NCBI GenBank assembly: GCA_018228665.1
Contig: CP073692.1
Location: 2,058,046 to 2,122,045 of the forward strand
Source: Faecalicatena sp. Marseille-Q4148
GTDB taxonomy: Bacteria; Bacillota; Clostridia; Lachnospirales; Lachnospiraceae
Direction: 5' to 3'
DNA length: 64,000 nt
In this document: positions 10,811 to 20,279 of the stretch, piece after piece
Layout of the letters: each line of letters starts with the position of its first letter
Position numbering within the stretch: position 1 is the first letter of the stretch
The notes under the pieces: generated by a model
The model's input: the letters and a program-made list of their open reading frames with translations, nothing else
Told to the model about the DNA's origin: nothing
Databases searched by the model: none
Program-made: the position numbers and the translations under genes

Positions 10811-11785
10811 CTATTCCTGTCCGTTCAGGAAACACATTGCACGGTGTGTTTCACTGAATTGTTTGTATTCCGGCATGGCTGTCCGGCATCTTTCGGTTGC
10901 AAATTCACATCGCTCCGCAAACGGGCATCCCTTTGGCGGATTTACAAGTGACGGAGGCAATCCATCAATTGACTGCAGCCGCTCTCCCTCTTTCAGATCA
11001 AGTGACGGAATTGCACGAAGCAGCGCTTTTGTATATGGATGTTTTGGATCATAGAATATCTCTTCTGCCGTTCCTGCCTCCATAATCAGCCCTCCATACA
11101 TAATCGCAATCTTACTGCAAACCGTTGCCACAACGCCCATATCATGTGTAATCAAAACGATAGAGGTATGATACTCTCCTTCCAGTTCTTTTAGCAGATC
11201 AAGAATCTGTGCCTGAATCGTTACATCCAGCGCTGTAGTAGGCTCATCGGCAATCAGGAGTTTCGGCTCACATGCCAGCGCCATAGCGATCAGCACCCTC
11301 TGTCTCATACCGCCTGAGAACTCATGCGGATACTGTTTTACGCGCTGTTCCGGAGTTGGGATTCCAACCTTATCCAGCATTTCTACTGCTTTTTTCTTTG
11401 CCTCAGCCTTACTGCAATTACTATGTCTAAGAATGACTTCTTCCAGCTGTTTGCCAACTTTCACAAGCGGATTCAGCGCAGTCATTGGATCCTGGAAGAT
11501 CATTGTCATATCCTTCCCTCTCATTTTACGGTATTCATCTTCACTCAACTTTGAGAGGTCCACTCCATTTAACATCAGACTGTCACTGGAAATTTCAGCA
11601 TTCTCCGGCAGAATGCCAAGCACTGCTTTCATTGTAACAGATTTCCCGCTTCCGGATTCTCCTACTAAGCCGACAATCTCTCCTTCTCCTACAGAAAAAC
11701 TCACGCCGCGGACTGCCTGCACTTCCTGTCCTCTGCTCTTAAAAACCGTTTTTAAATTATTGATTTCTAATACATTTTTACTCAT
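10811..11785 (-). CDS. oppD: Oligopeptide ABC transporter ATP-binding protein, OppD/DppD type
   Basis: Partner ATPase of the peptide importer. Walker A GESGSGKSVTMK, signature FSGGMRQRVLIAMAL, Walker B KLLIADEPTTALDV, and the family C-terminal tail with a Cys pattern (GCPFAERCEFATERC). ATG 11785 is preferred; a GTG nine bases upstream is possible. The start overlaps the permease gene before it by 8 bp, showing translational coupling. Confidence 0.92.
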   Translation of the reverse strand: MSKNVLEINNLKTVFKSRGQEVQAVRGVSFSVGEGEIVGLVGESGSGKSVTMKAVLGILPENAEISSDSLMLNGVDLSKLSEDEYRKMRGKDMTMIFQDPMTALNPLVKVGKQLEEVILRHSNCSKAEAKKKAVEMLDKVGIPTPEQRVKQYPHEFSGGMRQRVLIAMALACEPKLLIADEPTTALDVTIQAQILDLLKELEGEYHTSIVLITHDMGVVATVCSKIAIMYGGLIMEAGTAEEIFYDPKHPYTKALLRAIPSLDLKEGERLQSIDGLPPSLVNPPKGCPFAERCEFATERCRTAMPEYKQFSETHRAMCFLNGQE

Positions 11786-12638
11786 TTTTCTCACCTGCCG
11801 TTATCTTCGGTTCTACAAATACTCTTAGCACATCTCCAAGCTTATTGAAAGAATATACTGTCAAAATGATCAGCACACCTGGAAGAATCGCCATATATGG
11901 CGCCTTTTGAAGATACTGCTGAGAACTCTGCAGGAGACTTCCCCAACTTGACATTGGAGCTGCAACACCAAGTCCCAGGAAGCTCAATGAGCTTTCTACC
12001 ATGATCGCACTTGCGATTGCTGCTGTCGCTGCTGTAATAATTGTAGGAAAGACAGAAGGAAGCACATGTTTGACCATAATTTCAACTGCATTTACCCCAA
12101 TAAATTTAGAATATTGTACATACTCTCTCTCCTTCGCTGAAAGTACCTCTGAACGCACAAGTCTCGCAATCTCCATCCAGCTGAACAGACCAATTACAAT
12201 AATGATAGAAACAATTCCCCGTTTAAACAACAGTCCTACTACAGTAACCATAATGATCCACGGAATAGATGAAAATACATCAACAATTCTCATAAGGATA
12301 TTATCTACTATGCCTCCAAAATATCCGGCTGACATCCCAACTGCAATCCCTATGAGAATGGATGTCAGCATTGCAAGTACTCCTACTACAAGAGAAACTC
12401 TTCCGCCGTACAGTACACGCATCAGATAATCGCGTCCCATTTCATCTGTTCCAAACCAATGTTCTGATGACGGCGGCTGAAGTTTATGCACTACATCTAT
12501 AGCGTCCGGATCAATATTGATAAACACTACAAAAATACTAACAAGAATGATCACCACAAGATATATCGCTGCGAAAATAGCCTGTTTATTATTTTTAAAT
12601 TCATATTTGACATTTTCCAGTCTTCTATTTTTCTTCAT
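11778..12638 (-). CDS. oppC: Oligopeptide ABC transporter permease, OppC/DppC type
   Basis: Inner-membrane permease, 286 aa, with an N-terminal membrane segment (AIFAAIYLVVIILVSIFVVF) and a BPD-transporter-1 domain of five to six helices. The EAA loop is visible near SLSFLGLGVAAPMSSWG. The upstream HWFGTDEMGRDYLMRVLYG block is diagnostic of the OppC/DppC subfamily. It pairs with the OppB-type protein encoded 13 bp upstream. Confidence 0.92.
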   Translation of the reverse strand: MKKNRRLENVKYEFKNNKQAIFAAIYLVVIILVSIFVVFINIDPDAIDVVHKLQPPSSEHWFGTDEMGRDYLMRVLYGGRVSLVVGVLAMLTSILIGIAVGMSAGYFGGIVDNILMRIVDVFSSIPWIIMVTVVGLLFKRGIVSIIIVIGLFSWMEIARLVRSEVLSAKEREYVQYSKFIGVNAVEIMVKHVLPSVFPTIITAATAAIASAIMVESSLSFLGLGVAAPMSSWGSLLQSSQQYLQKAPYMAILPGVLIILTVYSFNKLGDVLRVFVEPKITAGEKNE

Positions 12639-12651
12639 ACTCTTCTCCCAC

Positions 12652-13605
12652 CTATTTCATCGATTTAATTCTCGGATCTACCAGACAATATAAAATATCT
12701 GACAGTAAATTTCCAAGAATGACCAATGTTCCTGAAAGCACAAGCACACTCATAACAATCGGATAATCCATTGCCTGAATTGCCTTCACGAAATAAGGTC
12801 CGATTCCCGGCCAAGAAAAGATTGTTTCTGTGATTACTGCCCCTGTCACAAGCATCGGAAGCGCCATTCCAAGTTTCGTAATTAGCGGAATCAGTACATT
12901 TTTTCCTACATGTTTCAAAAGGATCTCTGCTTTTTTAGCACCAAATGCCTGCTGTACAATGACATAATCTTCTTTCAGCTGTCCAATTGTAGAACCCCTT
13001 ACATATCTTGTCAGATCCGGAAGGAAACCAATCGTCAGCACAATGTATGGCATTGCAAAATGTCTGAAATAGTCTGCAATAGAATGTTCCAAACCAATGG
13101 TATGCATCCCCATAATCGGGAAAATTTTAAATTTATAGCCCAGGAAATACATAAGAATCATTGCAAACCAAAACGTCGGCATAGAAATTCCCACAGAACA
13201 AAGTCCGTCAATCACTTTATCCTGCCATTTATTTTTATGACTTCCTGCAACCAGTCCAAGCACAATTGCCAGAAAATATGCTGTTAAATATGCCGGCAGC
13301 ACAAGCTGGATCGTTGCCGGAATACGGATTTTTAAGTCATATTTAATACTTGTATGAGATAACAGAGAATAACCAAAATCTCCCTGCATAATGTTCCCAA
13401 GCCAACGTCCATACTGAACGATCATCGGGTCATTTAATCCATAGGCTTCCTTTTTTGCCTCTATTTCTGCCTGCGTCATATCCGGTGTTGTGATGGAATC
13501 AATCGCATCATACGGTGCCAGATTGATCAATGTAAAACAGATCACGGTAATCAGGAGCAATAACGGTATCGCCTGCAGAATTCGTTTTCCAATGTATTTT
13601 AACAT
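12652..13605 (-). CDS. oppB: Oligopeptide ABC transporter permease, OppB/DppB type
   Basis: Second inner-membrane permease, 317 aa. It begins with the typical MLKYIGKRILQAIPLLLLIT helix, followed by a periplasm-facing loop (the DPMIVQYGRWLGNIMQGDFG block seen in DppB/OppB) and the transport domain with its EAA region. It lies 104 bp after the binding-protein gene; that spacer holds two hairpins that could lower permease expression relative to the binding protein. Confidence 0.92.
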   Translation of the reverse strand: MLKYIGKRILQAIPLLLLITVICFTLINLAPYDAIDSITTPDMTQAEIEAKKEAYGLNDPMIVQYGRWLGNIMQGDFGYSLLSHTSIKYDLKIRIPATIQLVLPAYLTAYFLAIVLGLVAGSHKNKWQDKVIDGLCSVGISMPTFWFAMILMYFLGYKFKIFPIMGMHTIGLEHSIADYFRHFAMPYIVLTIGFLPDLTRYVRGSTIGQLKEDYVIVQQAFGAKKAEILLKHVGKNVLIPLITKLGMALPMLVTGAVITETIFSWPGIGPYFVKAIQAMDYPIVMSVLVLSGTLVILGNLLSDILYCLVDPRIKSMK

Positions 13606-13620
13606 GTTCTTCTCCTTTTC

Positions 13621-13699
13621 CTGACAGAAGCGCCTGCGCTTTCCTGTCAGCTACTCTTAATCATAAATAGAAGGGAGGCCACTTTGTGCTTCCCTTCTA
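13621..13699 (-). promoter_or_regulatory. Intercistronic hairpins between oppA and oppB
   Basis: Two stems in tandem: CTGACAG (13621-13627) / CTGTCAG (13644-13650), and TAGAAGGGA (13668-13676) / TCCCTTCTA (13691-13699). Neither has a long T-run. This arrangement after a highly expressed binding-protein gene usually protects the upstream mRNA and partly terminates; that role is inferred. Confidence 0.6.
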
Positions 13700-13709
13700 C
13701 TGTCTGCCT

Positions 13710-15302
13710 CTATTTTAATTTCAGCTTCGCCATATCTCCGAATGTATAGATCGGAACAAGTCCGGCATCTTCAACACCTTCTACACGAGCAGATGTAACA
13801 AGTGTTCTTAAGTTTGTTCCAAATGGATAGAAAATAGCTTCTTCAGAAACCTTTTTCTGTACTTCTGTGTAGATTTCTTTTCTTTCTGCCTCATCTAATG
13901 TGGCATTTCCTTTTGCAAACAACTCATCAATCTCAGGACTTGTATAGTTGATCATATCATCTTTTGTAGATACAAACAGCATAGAGTACATGTCTGGATC
14001 AACTCCCATAACATATCCGCCAAAGAAGATATCGTAATCTGTATTTGTACGGTCATAAGCAGCTTTCATATATGCAGCCTGGTTCATTCCGCAAAGTTCA
14101 ACCTGAATACCTACTTCTTTTAACTGTGCCTGAACTGTCAGCGCCATTCTCTGCTGGATGGAATCTTCCTCTACGAAGCAGAGTTTAAGAGCTTTTGCAC
14201 CATTGGCTGTCAATTCTTTTGCTTTTTCCACATCCTGATCCCATTTTTCAACATCATCTGTGTAGTAAGCGTTGTTATATGGAAGGAAAGAGTATCCAAG
14301 TTCAAAGAACTCTTTATCGCTGTATGCTGCAAGCATGATCTCTTCACGATCCAATGCTCTTAACACACCTTCTCTGTAGCTCTTATCTTTCATGCTCTCC
14401 GCAACCGGGTTAAGACGCATATAAGCTACACGACCTTCACTGTAGTTTGTGATATTAAAATTCTCATTGTCTGCAAACGGGTCCAGAAGATCCGGAAGTG
14501 CGATCCATGCATCAACTTCTCCATTCTGAAGAGCGAGTGTTGCTGTATCATCTTTCTCAATAACTCTGTAAACAACTGTATCAATATTAGCTTCTCCGCC
14601 TGCATAATTCGGATTCTTTTTAAACTTTAAGTACTGTCCTGTCTTATATTCTTCTAATACATACGGACCAGCTCCTACAACTTCTTCTTCAAGCATATTA
14701 ATATCAAATGTATTCTTTCCTTCAAAAATATGTTTCGGAAGAATGCTTGCCTCAGAAGACATAATTTCAAATGCACTTGCACAAACTGCCGGAAGTTTAA
14801 ATTCCAATGTGAGATCATCCACTTTTGTTACTTCAATCGGTTTTCCTTCAATATACATATTCTGGCTGTTTTCATTCTGTGTATCGTAAGTATATTTCAC
14901 ATCATCCGCAGTTAATGGTTCGCCATCACTCCATTTCAAATCCGGTTTCAGCTTCATTGTGTATGTCAGGCCATCCTCAGATGCCTCCATACTTTCTGCT
15001 AAAATGTATTCTACCTTTCCATCCGGATAGATATAATACGCCGGTGAGTATAACAGATGACATGTCATCAGACCAAAACGGTCATCTGCTGTCAGTGGAT
15101 TCAATGTATTTCCTGTATCACCACCGATTGCATAAGTAAAAATTCCATCTGTTCCTTTTGTTCCCTCTGAAGATGCAGTTGTCTCACCCTGAGCTGCTGC
15201 TTTTGATTTCGCTTCTTCCTCTGGGTCTGCTTTTCCGCATCCTGCCAAAGCTGATACAGCCATCACTGTACAAAGCAATAAACTTACCAGTTTCTTTTTC
15301 AT
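13710..15302 (-). CDS. oppA: Peptide ABC transporter substrate-binding lipoprotein, OppA/DppA type
   Basis: Extracytoplasmic solute-binding protein (family 5), 530 aa, captures peptides or similar ligands for the OppBCDF importer. The signal peptide ends in the lipobox LAGC (Cys22), so it is a membrane-anchored lipoprotein. The SBP_bac_5 fold is indicated by LKPDLKWSDGEPLTADDVKY and the VGAGPYVLEEYKTGQYLKFKKNP region. First gene of the operon, with AAGGAGG before the ATG and a promoter about 60 bp upstream. Confidence 0.93.
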   Translation of the reverse strand: MKKKLVSLLLCTVMAVSALAGCGKADPEEEAKSKAAAQGETTASSEGTKGTDGIFTYAIGGDTGNTLNPLTADDRFGLMTCHLLYSPAYYIYPDGKVEYILAESMEASEDGLTYTMKLKPDLKWSDGEPLTADDVKYTYDTQNENSQNMYIEGKPIEVTKVDDLTLEFKLPAVCASAFEIMSSEASILPKHIFEGKNTFDINMLEEEVVGAGPYVLEEYKTGQYLKFKKNPNYAGGEANIDTVVYRVIEKDDTATLALQNGEVDAWIALPDLLDPFADNENFNITNYSEGRVAYMRLNPVAESMKDKSYREGVLRALDREEIMLAAYSDKEFFELGYSFLPYNNAYYTDDVEKWDQDVEKAKELTANGAKALKLCFVEEDSIQQRMALTVQAQLKEVGIQVELCGMNQAAYMKAAYDRTNTDYDIFFGGYVMGVDPDMYSMLFVSTKDDMINYTSPEIDELFAKGNATLDEAERKEIYTEVQKKVSEEAIFYPFGTNLRTLVTSARVEGVEDAGLVPIYTFGDMAKLKLK

Positions 15303-15354
15303 GACGTTCCTCCTTATAATATAGGCTTTATGCCCATGTATTTGTTACGCTCAT

Positions 15355-15384
15355 ATTATATTAAATGTTTGTCAGAACGTCCAA
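15355..15384 (-). promoter_or_regulatory. Likely promoter of the opp operon
   Basis: Minus strand TTGGAC (15379-15384) - 18 bp - TATAAT (15355-15360), about 55 bp before the oppA start. Good -10, moderate -35. Confidence 0.6.
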
Positions 15385-15493
15385 TTGCTATATTTAATAT
15401 ATTATAATCCAATTATTGACTTTTTCTATTTGCCAAATTTTCTGTATTTTTCACCAAAAATATCGCTTTATATTTACTCTAATTTCTATAAAA

Positions 15494-16603
15494 TCACATG
15501 ATTGTATCTTCATTTTGGGAATCGAAGAAATGCATTTTCTCAGGATCCATAGCGATCTTTACCACATCTCCTCTTTTCACTTCAATAGAAGCGGAAATCT
15601 TTGCCGTAAGATGGAATTCACCATGTTCGAAATAGAGAAGCGACTCTGCACCGAGCAATTCTACCACTTCTACCGTTTCTTCAATGACAGAAGAGGCAAA
15701 ACACTCTTCGTGCTCACGATCCACATATAAATCTTCCGGACGTATTCCCATAATGACTTTTCGTCCTATATAATTACCTGCCTGAAGGCGGAATGCGTCC
15801 CGCGGATCCATTTTTATTTTCTGAGCGTCAAAATATAACCACACTCCATCTTCCTCTTCCATACAGATTCCTTCTATAAAGTTCATTTGCGGTGTCCCGA
15901 TAAATCCTGCCACAAACCGATTCACTGGATGCTCATAAAGTTCTGATGGTGTACCTACCTGCTGAATCACTCCGTCTTTTAATACAACAATCTTTGTCCC
16001 CAATGTCATTGCTTCAACCTGATCATGGGTTACATAAATAAATGTCGTATCCAATTCTTTATGAAGCCGTTTAATCTCAACTCTCATTTCCGCCCGAAGC
16101 TTAGCATCCAAATTTGACAGCGGTTCATCCATTAAAAATACTTTTGGATGACGCACAATCGTTCTTCCGATTGCAACTCTTTGCTTCTGCCCACCTGACA
16201 ACTGTCCCGGTTTTCGTTTCAACACACTCTCCAGTCCAAGTACCTGCGCCGCCTCGCGTACTTTCTCATCAATCTCTTTTTTCGGCAGGCCCGCTAATTT
16301 CAAACTATAGCCAATATTATCATAGACGGTCATATGCGGATACAGCGCATAGTTTTGAAATACCATGGCCATATTCCGTTCATAAGACGGCACATCATTC
16401 ATTAATTCGCCATCCACATAAAGATTTCCTTCTGTGATTTCTTCCAGACCGGCAATCATTCTTAACGTGGTCGATTTCCCGCATCCGGAAGGCCCTACAA
16501 AAATAATGAACTCTTTATCCGGTATTGTTAAATTAAAATCTTTTACAACCTGAACATGATTATCATATACTTTACCTACATGTTCTAATACAATTTCTGA
16601 CAT
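15494..16603 (-). CDS. Carbohydrate ABC transporter ATP-binding protein (UgpC/MsmK/MalK type)
   Basis: ATPase of a CUT1-class importer, 369 aa. Walker A GPSGCGKSTTLR, Q-loop MVFQNYALYPHMTV, signature LSGGQKQRVAIGRTI, Walker B VFLMDEPLSNLD. A C-terminal TOBE regulatory domain follows (GIRPEDLYVD...). The start overlaps the HAD gene by 19 bp. It is the last gene of the operon whose permeases and binding protein lie upstream. Family members are often shared among several sugar importers, so it may serve others too. Confidence 0.92.
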   Translation of the reverse strand: MSEIVLEHVGKVYDNHVQVVKDFNLTIPDKEFIIFVGPSGCGKSTTLRMIAGLEEITEGNLYVDGELMNDVPSYERNMAMVFQNYALYPHMTVYDNIGYSLKLAGLPKKEIDEKVREAAQVLGLESVLKRKPGQLSGGQKQRVAIGRTIVRHPKVFLMDEPLSNLDAKLRAEMRVEIKRLHKELDTTFIYVTHDQVEAMTLGTKIVVLKDGVIQQVGTPSELYEHPVNRFVAGFIGTPQMNFIEGICMEEEDGVWLYFDAQKIKMDPRDAFRLQAGNYIGRKVIMGIRPEDLYVDREHEECFASSVIEETVEVVELLGAESLLYFEHGEFHLTAKISASIEVKRGDVVKIAMDPEKMHFFDSQNEDTIM

Positions 16604-17340
16604 TTCATCTCCTCCTCAAGCAGCGGCAGCAAGTATTCAACCGAATCAATCACATAATCTGCACCTCGCAGCTCCTTCTTTCCGCTTACGCCGCTTAATA
16701 CACCAATCGATACTGCCTCGCATTGCTTAGCAAATCGGATATCATTTGCCGTATCTCCGACGATCGCAACTTCTTTCGGTGTAATTGCAAAACGCTCTGC
16801 AAATTGTTCCAACATATCCGGGGCCGGTTTCGGTCTTACGATTCCATTATCTGCTCCGAGATAATCAAGATATTCTAATACTCCAAGGCGCTTCATGCAT
16901 GTCTTCGCCGATTCATAGGTATCCGCTGTTGCAAGACCGATGTAAATCTTCTTCTCTTTCAGTTCCTGAAATAACTCTTTCAGGTTTCCCAGAGGTATAT
17001 ATTCCTGATTTTTCTCAGTAACAATTCTCTGAAAAATCTTTTCCAGACGCTTTCCAAGTTCTGAATCTGAGTGTTCAATCAAGACTCCCATACGCGCAAA
17101 CACAGCACGGATATCTGCTGCAATTTCTCTGTAAGATTTATATGCTAATGCTCCACATGGATCTACTTTCCCATCACAAACACCAATAGCCTCCATCACA
17201 TAGCTGATTGTTTCCTCATCATGCGGTAATTCCTGCTCCGCAAGAAACTCTGGAATTGCACGCTCTGCAGCCGTCAGCCATAACGAAAAGAAATCAATCA
17301 GTGTTCCATCTTTATCAAATAAAATCCCTTTAATCTTCAT
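16585..17340 (-). CDS. HAD-superfamily hydrolase (phosphatase-like)
   Basis: 251-aa haloacid-dehalogenase-type hydrolase, subfamily I as in phosphoglycolate phosphatases. Motif I is LFDKDGTLIDF with both catalytic aspartates. Motif II lies around IGLATADTYESAK, the motif III Lys in RPKPAPDM, and motif IV IVGDTANDI. Placed between a PHP esterase and the transporter ATPase, it probably removes phosphate from the imported compound or a breakdown product; that is inference. Four bases separate it from the PHP gene. Confidence 0.88.
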   Translation of the reverse strand: MKIKGILFDKDGTLIDFFSLWLTAAERAIPEFLAEQELPHDEETISYVMEAIGVCDGKVDPCGALAYKSYREIAADIRAVFARMGVLIEHSDSELGKRLEKIFQRIVTEKNQEYIPLGNLKELFQELKEKKIYIGLATADTYESAKTCMKRLGVLEYLDYLGADNGIVRPKPAPDMLEQFAERFAITPKEVAIVGDTANDIRFAKQCEAVSIGVLSGVSGKKELRGADYVIDSVEYLLPLLEEEMKCQKLY

Positions 17341-17343
17341 TCT

Positions 17344-18888
17344 TTATCTTCCCTCAAATTTTTTCACTGCCTCAGCAAAAGTCATACATTCATGAGTTTT
17401 CCTTCCATGATACACCGGATTTACATAAGCCAGCAGTTCTCCTGCCTCATTTCTTACTTCCGCACGCATATAAGACCATTCTCCCTGCCTGAATTCTGCT
17501 TTTGCTTCCGCTGTCACGTTGCCATCTGCTTCTTCTGTCTGTCTAAGCAGTTCACGTCTTCCATCCCGAATCATATATAGACAAATACGTTCCGTTGTGG
17601 CATACACACGAATATGATACTCAACCGAAACCGTATCTTCTTCAAACTGCAGCTCATCTCCCGGCAAATAACAGTTTCCATTGCAGAAAATCTCAAACGC
17701 TCCCATACAGAAACGGCTTACATACATATTTCCACAGCGCACCCGTTTCATCAGTTCTTTGGCAGACAATCCTTCACAAAACACAAATGTTCCCGGATCT
17801 CCGGCAATGGATGGAAGTTCTGCACCGTCATAGCGCTCTTCTAAAAGATTGTGGGAATCACTTCCTCCCACTCCCCATATGTTCCATCCGTCTTCCCAAA
17901 GCAGGTCAAGAAATGCCACCGCCTGTTCATTTGCTTCTTTCGCATACGGATAAGTAGGATCATTGATCACCTCAAGGCAGTCCATATCCTGCAGCGCAAG
18001 ACCGCCGTGTTTCCATTTCCAGATATGAAGAAATGGATGATTCACGCTGACAATCCAATTTCTTTCTTTTGCCTCCGCAATTGCTTCATACATGAATTGC
18101 TCAGAACTTTCATCTCCCACATGTTCCAGTAATTGTGGAAGCACTTTAGGCATCCGGTCGATACCAAAGAAATTACAGTGCCCCTGTTCTGTCGTAATTT
18201 CAATTCCCGGCAAAATCAAGAGTGACGTATCCACCCAGCCGGTATGAATCGCATTATGTTCTGTCGGAACATAAAAATCCAGTTCTGTCAGTTTCGCCTT
18301 CTCCATTGCAGATGCTGTTGTTTCTTTCCCATCAGAAAGTGTTGTGTGTGTATGAAAGTCTCCTTTATACCACATCGTTTCCCGACAGACTTCACGCTTC
18401 CAATCATAATGATCCAGCACCGGAAGCATTTGCTTTCTTCCTGATGTCTTCGAAATCCACTCCTGCTCTCCAATTACATCTGAAACCTGAAATGGCATTT
18501 TGCCGTCTTCCTCAGCAGTTTCATCATCAAAAGTCTCTAGCTCAATCACAAAATTTACCACCGCTTCTCCAAGAAACTGTGCAATGTACTCTGTAAACAA
18601 AAATAATTCTATTTTCCAGTTTCCAGCTTCGATTGATCCCGGCACTCCTCCTACAGATGTATCTTTTCCTCCCGAACCAATCAGTAATTCCCGCTCTCCA
18701 TGCCCAAGAAGATGCCAAAGTCTTACCCTTCCTTCCGGATCATACACAACAAGATATCCCATGCCGGAATATTCCTTTTCTAATCTGACACGCAGTAACA
18801 TCTGACTCGTAGCAAAAGGAATCCTTACGGATTCCTCGCTTCGTACTGCGGTAGATTTACTAATTTGAAATATGAATTCTTTCTTCAT
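17344..18888 (-). CDS. PHP-domain metallohydrolase (CehA/McbA-like), 514 aa
   Basis: Predicted metal-dependent phosphoesterase. An N-terminal beta-rich domain (residues about 1-170) precedes a PHP domain with the H-x-H metal site (YKGDFHTHTTLSDGK), EHNAIH, the GIEITTEQGH block, VNHPFLH and GGSDSHN. A C-terminal beta domain follows. Start at ATG 18888 is supported by GAGGAGA upstream. No signal peptide is visible, so it should act in the cytoplasm on what the neighbouring ABC system imports. With the UgpC-like ATPase and a HAD phosphatase this suggests a phosphodiester or phosphosugar pathway; the substrate is not known. Confidence 0.85.
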   Translation of the reverse strand: MKKEFIFQISKSTAVRSEESVRIPFATSQMLLRVRLEKEYSGMGYLVVYDPEGRVRLWHLLGHGERELLIGSGGKDTSVGGVPGSIEAGNWKIELFLFTEYIAQFLGEAVVNFVIELETFDDETAEEDGKMPFQVSDVIGEQEWISKTSGRKQMLPVLDHYDWKREVCRETMWYKGDFHTHTTLSDGKETTASAMEKAKLTELDFYVPTEHNAIHTGWVDTSLLILPGIEITTEQGHCNFFGIDRMPKVLPQLLEHVGDESSEQFMYEAIAEAKERNWIVSVNHPFLHIWKWKHGGLALQDMDCLEVINDPTYPYAKEANEQAVAFLDLLWEDGWNIWGVGGSDSHNLLEERYDGAELPSIAGDPGTFVFCEGLSAKELMKRVRCGNMYVSRFCMGAFEIFCNGNCYLPGDELQFEEDTVSVEYHIRVYATTERICLYMIRDGRRELLRQTEEADGNVTAEAKAEFRQGEWSYMRAEVRNEAGELLAYVNPVYHGRKTHECMTFAEAVKKFEGR

Positions 18889-18915
18889 GTTACAATCTCC
18901 TCGTACATCCAAACA

Positions 18916-20223
18916 CTATTTCGCAACACTATCCAGTGCCTTCTGAGCTGTAGCAGCCGCCTCTTCAAGAGCTTCTTTCGCTGAAATCCCTTCAATTTCC
19001 ACTTTATCAGCCGCAATCGTCAGCGCATCAAAAATCTTACCTCCTGTTGGGTCTTCCGGAAGAATAGATCCATGCATTGCCTGCTGCAGCGGCACAAGGA
19101 TCTGTGGGTTGCCTTCTGCATAATCTGCAAACTCCGGAACTTCCTGCGTGGATTCACGCACTGCAACATAACCTGTATTCATTGACCACTTCGCCTGATT
19201 TTCCGGAGTGGTAAAGAATTTCATAAATTCATATACACCCTGTTTTGCTTCATCAGAAGCACTGTCAAGCATAACATACTGAAGCGCGTCTGCTGTTGGT
19301 GCAGATTCATTTTCGCCCCATCCCGGCTGTTCCATCGCTGCTACAATGTTAAAATCAAGATCAGCCTGGTCTCCTGAAGAACCTGTGTATCCGCCTGCTT
19401 TATTTTGAAGCACATCATCAATTGTCTTATACCAGTATTCCCATCCCTGACCGCCGGAGTGAATTCTCATTGTTTTATCTTCATGAATCCATTTGCGGAA
19501 GCTTTCCCAGACTTCAACCCATTCATCAGAATTGATTAAAACCTTCTTTCCGTCATCACTCAGGATTTTCGCTCCGTTACTTAAAGCCGCATCTACAAGA
19601 TTTCCTGACCCCCACATTGGCTCCCATCCATAAAATGCTTCACCTTTTGACATGGTTTTCGCTGCCTTCTCAAGATCCTGCCATGTCTTAATATCTTCTG
19701 CTTTAATTCCTGCCTCTTCAAATGCCGCTTTATTATAGTACATTACCTGTGTTGTTCCGTATGCAGGCATTGCAAACATATCATCATCATATTTTCCCTG
19801 ATCAAAGAATACCGGAATATAATCATCTTCTTCAAAGCTGTCATCTTTTTCTATAAACTCATTCAGATCAGCCAGCAAATCTTTCTTGTAGAGATTCCGT
19901 GATTTATCCACATCAAGCAATGCCATATCCGGAGCATTTTTCCCTGCAATTCCTGCCTGAAGCTTCTCATACGTCTCTGTGTAATCCGCCTGTGTCGTAC
20001 CAACAATCTCATAAGTATCTTGTGAATCATTAAATTCTTCTATCATATCGCCAAGTACATTTACTGCTGTCTTTCCGCCAGAATACCAGAAATCAATCTG
20101 TACTTTTCCGTCCTCTGTTTTCTGAACTTCTTCTGCATTTGCCGTTTTCTTTCCACATCCCGTAAATACTCCTGCTGCCAGAACAGCTGCCATACAAAGT
20201 GCAATCACTCTTTTCTGTTTCAT
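18916..20223 (-). CDS. Carbohydrate ABC transporter substrate-binding lipoprotein
   Basis: Family 1 extracellular solute-binding protein, 435 aa. The signal peptide ends with lipobox FTGC (Cys23). The mature part has the typical IDFWYSGGKTAVNVLGDMIEEFN start, and YGTTQVMYYNKAAFEEAGI and TWQDLEKAAKTM blocks, closest in pattern to glycerol-3-phosphate/sugar binders of the UgpB/MalE group. It delivers ligand to the two permeases encoded just upstream. GGAGG precedes the ATG. Confidence 0.92.
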   Translation of the reverse strand: MKQKRVIALCMAAVLAAGVFTGCGKKTANAEEVQKTEDGKVQIDFWYSGGKTAVNVLGDMIEEFNDSQDTYEIVGTTQADYTETYEKLQAGIAGKNAPDMALLDVDKSRNLYKKDLLADLNEFIEKDDSFEEDDYIPVFFDQGKYDDDMFAMPAYGTTQVMYYNKAAFEEAGIKAEDIKTWQDLEKAAKTMSKGEAFYGWEPMWGSGNLVDAALSNGAKILSDDGKKVLINSDEWVEVWESFRKWIHEDKTMRIHSGGQGWEYWYKTIDDVLQNKAGGYTGSSGDQADLDFNIVAAMEQPGWGENESAPTADALQYVMLDSASDEAKQGVYEFMKFFTTPENQAKWSMNTGYVAVRESTQEVPEFADYAEGNPQILVPLQQAMHGSILPEDPTGGKIFDALTIAADKVEIEGISAKEALEEAAATAQKALDSVAK

Positions 20224-20279
20224 GATTCATTTCCTCCAAATTTTCTATTAAATTTACTTTCTTAATTACTTTTTTGATA